A stretch of DNA of 35,752 nt from an uncultured Chloroflexota bacterium (lineage in GTDB: Bacteria; Chloroflexota; Anaerolineae; Anaerolineales; Villigracilaceae). The stretch spans positions 1-35,752 of the forward strand of contig CAIWRB010000155.1 of NCBI GenBank assembly GCA_903914955.1, written 5' to 3'. Below are positions 34,129 to 35,752 of this stretch, in pieces (the first letter of the stretch is position 1; each line of letters opens with the position of its first letter). The notes under the pieces were generated by a model. It was given only the letters and a program-made list of their open reading frames with translations, was not told where the DNA came from and searched no databases. The position numbers and the translations under genes were made by a program.

Positions 34129-34188
34129 GCTGCTCCTTTTGAGACTCCCTTCTCCTGAAAAGAGCGGGGTTGGGGATGAGGTTTAGAT

Positions 34189-34220
34189 AAAAAAAGAGCC
34201 GCCCGTGGTTAGGGCGGCTC
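34189..34220 (-). terminator. Attenuator terminator in the ilv-leu leader
   Basis: On the minus strand GAGCCGCCC, a 7-nt loop TAACCAC, GGGCGGCTC and then TTTTTTT. It lies between the leader peptide and ilvD, 60 bp before the ilvD start, so it can only stop transcription before the structural genes. Confidence 0.95.
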
Positions 34221-34270
34221 TTCGTACTTACTCAGTGATTTACTTTACTCTCACCGCTGCCATCCTAACC
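34207..34270 (-). promoter_or_regulatory. Antiterminator pairing of the ilv-leu attenuator
   Basis: On the minus strand GGTTAGGATGGC (34259-34270, inside the end of the leader peptide gene) can pair with GCCGCCCTAACC (34207-34218): 11 of 12 positions pair, with one A-C mismatch and one G-U. The second strand is the left arm and loop of the terminator, so the two structures exclude each other. A ribosome held at codons 19-20 would leave 34259-34270 free. Confidence 0.85.
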
Positions 34271-34344
34271 GAAAATTGATCCTTTATAATAAGGACCGCA
34301 AGGACGACTACAATAATCGAGAGGCTGAACAATGATATATTCAT
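34240..34344 (-). CDS. Branched-chain leader peptide, 34 aa
   Basis: A short ORF right after the promoter reads MNISLFSLS, then IIVVVLAVLII (residues 10-20), then KDQFSVRMAAVRVK and stop. 16 of 34 residues are Ile, Val or Leu, and 10 of 11 in the run. This is the pattern of ilvGMEDA/ilvBN leader peptides, whose translation senses charged tRNA-Ile, -Val and -Leu. It is functionally like ilvL but not evidently homologous, so I give no symbol. There is no Shine-Dalgarno, and the predicted transcript start is about 13 nt upstream. Confidence 0.9.
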   Translation of the reverse strand: MNISLFSLSIIVVVLAVLIIKDQFSVRMAAVRVK

Positions 34345-34363
34345 GGGCTTGTGATTTCGCACG

Positions 34364-34391
34364 ATTATAGGCGGATTTGAAAATCCGTCAA
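34364..34391 (-). promoter_or_regulatory. Promoter of the ilv-leu operon with a palindrome in the spacer
   Basis: On the minus strand TTGACG (34386-34391), a 16-bp spacer and TATAAT (34364-34369). The spacer is largely the inverted repeat CGGATTT-TC-AAATCCG (34372-34387), which could be an operator for a repressor. Confidence 0.85.
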
Positions 34392-34412
34392 GGGGCAAAT
34401 CAAGATTTGTTA

Positions 34413-34457
34413 GCCCAAAGTAGAAACGTCCCTTTTCGCCAAAGTTAAAATGTCCCC
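34413..34457 (+). repeat. Two tandem ~20-bp repeats at the left side of the transposase gene
   Basis: 34413-34432 (CCCAAAGTAGAAACGTCCC core) and 34437-34457 (CGCCAAAGTTAAAATGTCCC core) lie in the same direction. A third copy is at 35720-35740. They are probable transposase binding sites or element ends. Confidence 0.7.
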
Positions 34458-34473
34458 TTCGGAGGACGCGAAA

Positions 34474-35730
34474 ATGGAGCTACTACAAATGAGTACAAAA
34501 GAAATTAGCAGGCTGGAAGTGATGCAAAAGTTATTAGAGAAACGAATGAGCCAAAAGGAAGCAGGAACAATCTTGCATCTGAGTACGCGGCAAATAAAAA
34601 GGCTACTGAGGAAGTATAAAAAACAAGGTGCGGTTGGGCTGACCTCAAAACATCGTGGGCGAAAAAGTAATCATCAGTTATCGGAAGAAGTGAAGAAAAA
34701 GAGTTTGGATTTACTGAAAACAAAATGCCAAGGCTTTGGACCAACGTTGGCGCATGAGAAGCTGGTAGAAAAAGATAAGCTGCAGCTTTCTGTGGAAAGC
34801 GTGCGGAAGATGATGATCGCGGAAGACTTGTGGAAAGCGCGCAAACTGAAAAAGATCGTGACACATCAACTGCGTGAACGGCGTGCCTGTTTTGGTGAGC
34901 TGGTGCAAATTGATGGGTCGCCGCATGATTGGTTTGAAGGGCGAGCCAATCCCTGTGTGTTGCTAGTTTTTATAGATGATGCAACGGGAAAATTATTGCA
35001 GTTACAATTTGTGGACAGCGAGAGTTTTTTCAGTTACTCTCAGGCAGCTGCGGGTTATTTCAAGCGCTACGGGAAGCCAGCAGCGTTCTACAGCGACAAA
35101 CACGGTATTTTTCGAGTAAATATGCCCAGCACAGGCAAAAGCGATGCCTTGACCCAGTTTGGACGTGCAATGCAAGAACTGGATATTCAGATTATTTGTG
35201 CCAATACGCCGCAAGCCAAAGGACGCGTGGAACGTGTCAATCAAACCTTGCAAGACCGCTTACCCAAGGAAATGCGTTTGCTGAGCATTTGTAACCGCGA
35301 AGCGGGCAATTCTTATCTGCCTGAATTTATAGATGATTTTAACAAACGTTTCGCAGAAGAACCAAGAAGTTCGGTCGATGCCCACCGCAAACTTACCACT
35401 CAGGATGATCTTGTGCGTACTTTGACCTGGCAGGAAACTCGCACGGTTTCAAAAAACTTAATTGTTCAATTTGAAAATGTGGTGTATCAAATTCAAACCG
35501 AGCGTCCTACCTATGCCTTGCGAAATGCAATCATCACAGTTTGTGCCGATGCCCAGCATAACATCACGCTACTTTACAATGGCAAGTCTTTGCCCTACGT
35601 TATTTTTCATACACAGCCAAAACAATCTGAGGTAGTTCTTGCAAAAGATCTCAACCAGACCATCCAGAAAAAATTACACAAGCCTGCGTCCGATCACCCC
35701 TGGTGCTCTTACCCGCTTTCGCCAAAGTAG
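34474..35730 (+). CDS. DDE transposase, IS1202/ISNCY-like
   Basis: A 418-aa transposase from ATG 34474, chosen because GGAGG lies 9 bases upstream (an in-frame ATG at 34450 is inside the repeat). An N-terminal helix-turn-helix (about 5-60; VMQKLLEKRMSQKEAGTIL, STRQIKRLLRKYKKQGAVGL) precedes the DDE core: Asp in LVQIDGSPHDWF (about 147) and Asp in AFYSDKHGIFRV (about 205). The Glu is in KGRVERVNQTLQDRLPKEMR (about 255). The layout matches the transposases usually called ISNCY, now grouped with IS1202. The gene looks complete; the stop TAG is part of the right-hand repeat. Confidence 0.85.
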   Translation: MELLQMSTKEISRLEVMQKLLEKRMSQKEAGTILHLSTRQIKRLLRKYKKQGAVGLTSKHRGRKSNHQLSEEVKKKSLDLLKTKCQGFGPTLAHEKLVEKDKLQLSVESVRKMMIAEDLWKARKLKKIVTHQLRERRACFGELVQIDGSPHDWFEGRANPCVLLVFIDDATGKLLQLQFVDSESFFSYSQAAAGYFKRYGKPAAFYSDKHGIFRVNMPSTGKSDALTQFGRAMQELDIQIICANTPQAKGRVERVNQTLQDRLPKEMRLLSICNREAGNSYLPEFIDDFNKRFAEEPRSSVDAHRKLTTQDDLVRTLTWQETRTVSKNLIVQFENVVYQIQTERPTYALRNAIITVCADAQHNITLLYNGKSLPYVIFHTQPKQSEVVLAKDLNQTIQKKLHKPASDHPWCSYPLSPK

Positions 35731-35740
35731 AAGTGTCCCC
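35720..35740 (+). repeat. Right-hand copy of the IS flank repeat
   Basis: It matches 34437-34457 with 3 mismatches in 21 and has the same orientation. It contains the transposase stop codon. Confidence 0.7.
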
Positions 35741-35752
35741 GCCGCGGCCGCG
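35741..35752. other. GC-only tail at window end
   Basis: GCCGCGGCCGCG, 12 bases without A or T, including a NotI-type octamer. It is unlike the rest of the window and may be a contig end, linker or a real GC-rich flank. Confidence 0.4.

Larger units (their letters stand above)
34413..35740 (+). mobile_element. IS1202/ISNCY-like insertion element
   Basis: A single transposase ORF lies between similar 20-bp motifs. I find no terminal inverted repeat pair; the flanking motifs are direct. The left side lies only about 20 bp from the -35 of the ilv-leu promoter. The true right boundary may lie beyond the window. Confidence 0.6.

Noticed and set aside
34240-34344. Leader ORF as a small membrane protein
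   Set aside because: The hydrophobic run could be a helix, but the Ile/Val/Leu codon cluster together with the antiterminator and terminator geometry fits attenuation much better.

Overview
The window reads as chromosomal DNA of a Chloroflexota bacterium, most likely class Anaerolineae. This is an inference from gene content and protein style: LysM/zinc-ribbon and Cys-lipobox surface proteins, a CAP lipoprotein with an NBR1-type Ig domain, an SPFH protein, a citramalate-type isoleucine pathway and T-box control of leuS. No 16S rRNA or other decisive marker is present. The first gene is cut by the left edge. The right edge lies a few bases past a transposase gene, in a short GC-only tail that may be a contig end.

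Left part, mostly + strand (1-17,030). A nucleotide-sugar pair (wecC-like, 5'-truncated, then wecB) is followed by a secreted repeat protein, a PyrK-like Fe-S flavoprotein on the minus strand, and an SPFH membrane protein. Next comes a tightly packed operon: selD, a 49-aa membrane protein, a zinc deaminase, a CNNM/CorC-type CBS protein and a gamma-glutamyltransferase. selD carries an in-frame UGA at codon 21, at the catalytic Cys/Sec position, followed by a bSECIS-like hairpin; it is therefore a selenoprotein, and gene callers would truncate it. A tnpB-less IS200/IS605-like remnant follows. After it come a leaderless zinc-ribbon/LysM protein, small membrane proteins, an rRNA methyltransferase, an ACT-domain protein, a CAP lipoprotein, a DUF2721-like protein, an aldo/keto reductase and a short-chain dehydrogenase.

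Right part, minus strand (17,051-34,391). leuS is preceded by a complete T-box leader (S-turn, CUC leucine specifier, T-box motif, terminator), which lies only about 20 nt after two tRNA-Ala genes (GGC and CGC anticodons) that have their own strong promoter. Upstream of these is a full branched-chain amino-acid operon, in transcription order ilvD-ilvB-ilvN-ilvC-leuA-(57-aa ORF)-leuC-leuD-cimA-leuB-ilvE. It covers valine, leucine and threonine-independent isoleucine synthesis. The operon begins with a promoter, a 34-aa leader peptide containing the run IIVVVLAVLII, a mutually exclusive antiterminator, and a Rho-independent terminator: a classical ribosome-stalling attenuator. A frameshifted HNH endonuclease gene sits antisense between leuC and leuD.

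Nearly every spacer of this operon holds a palindromic or heptanucleotide repeat. Several stop codons (ilvD, ilvN, leuD, and the 57-aa ORF) lie inside 7-nt tandem repeats. A related heptad family occurs between the tRNA genes, before selD and inside the leuS coding sequence. The window ends with an IS1202/ISNCY-like transposase whose flanks carry about 20-bp repeats in direct rather than inverted orientation.
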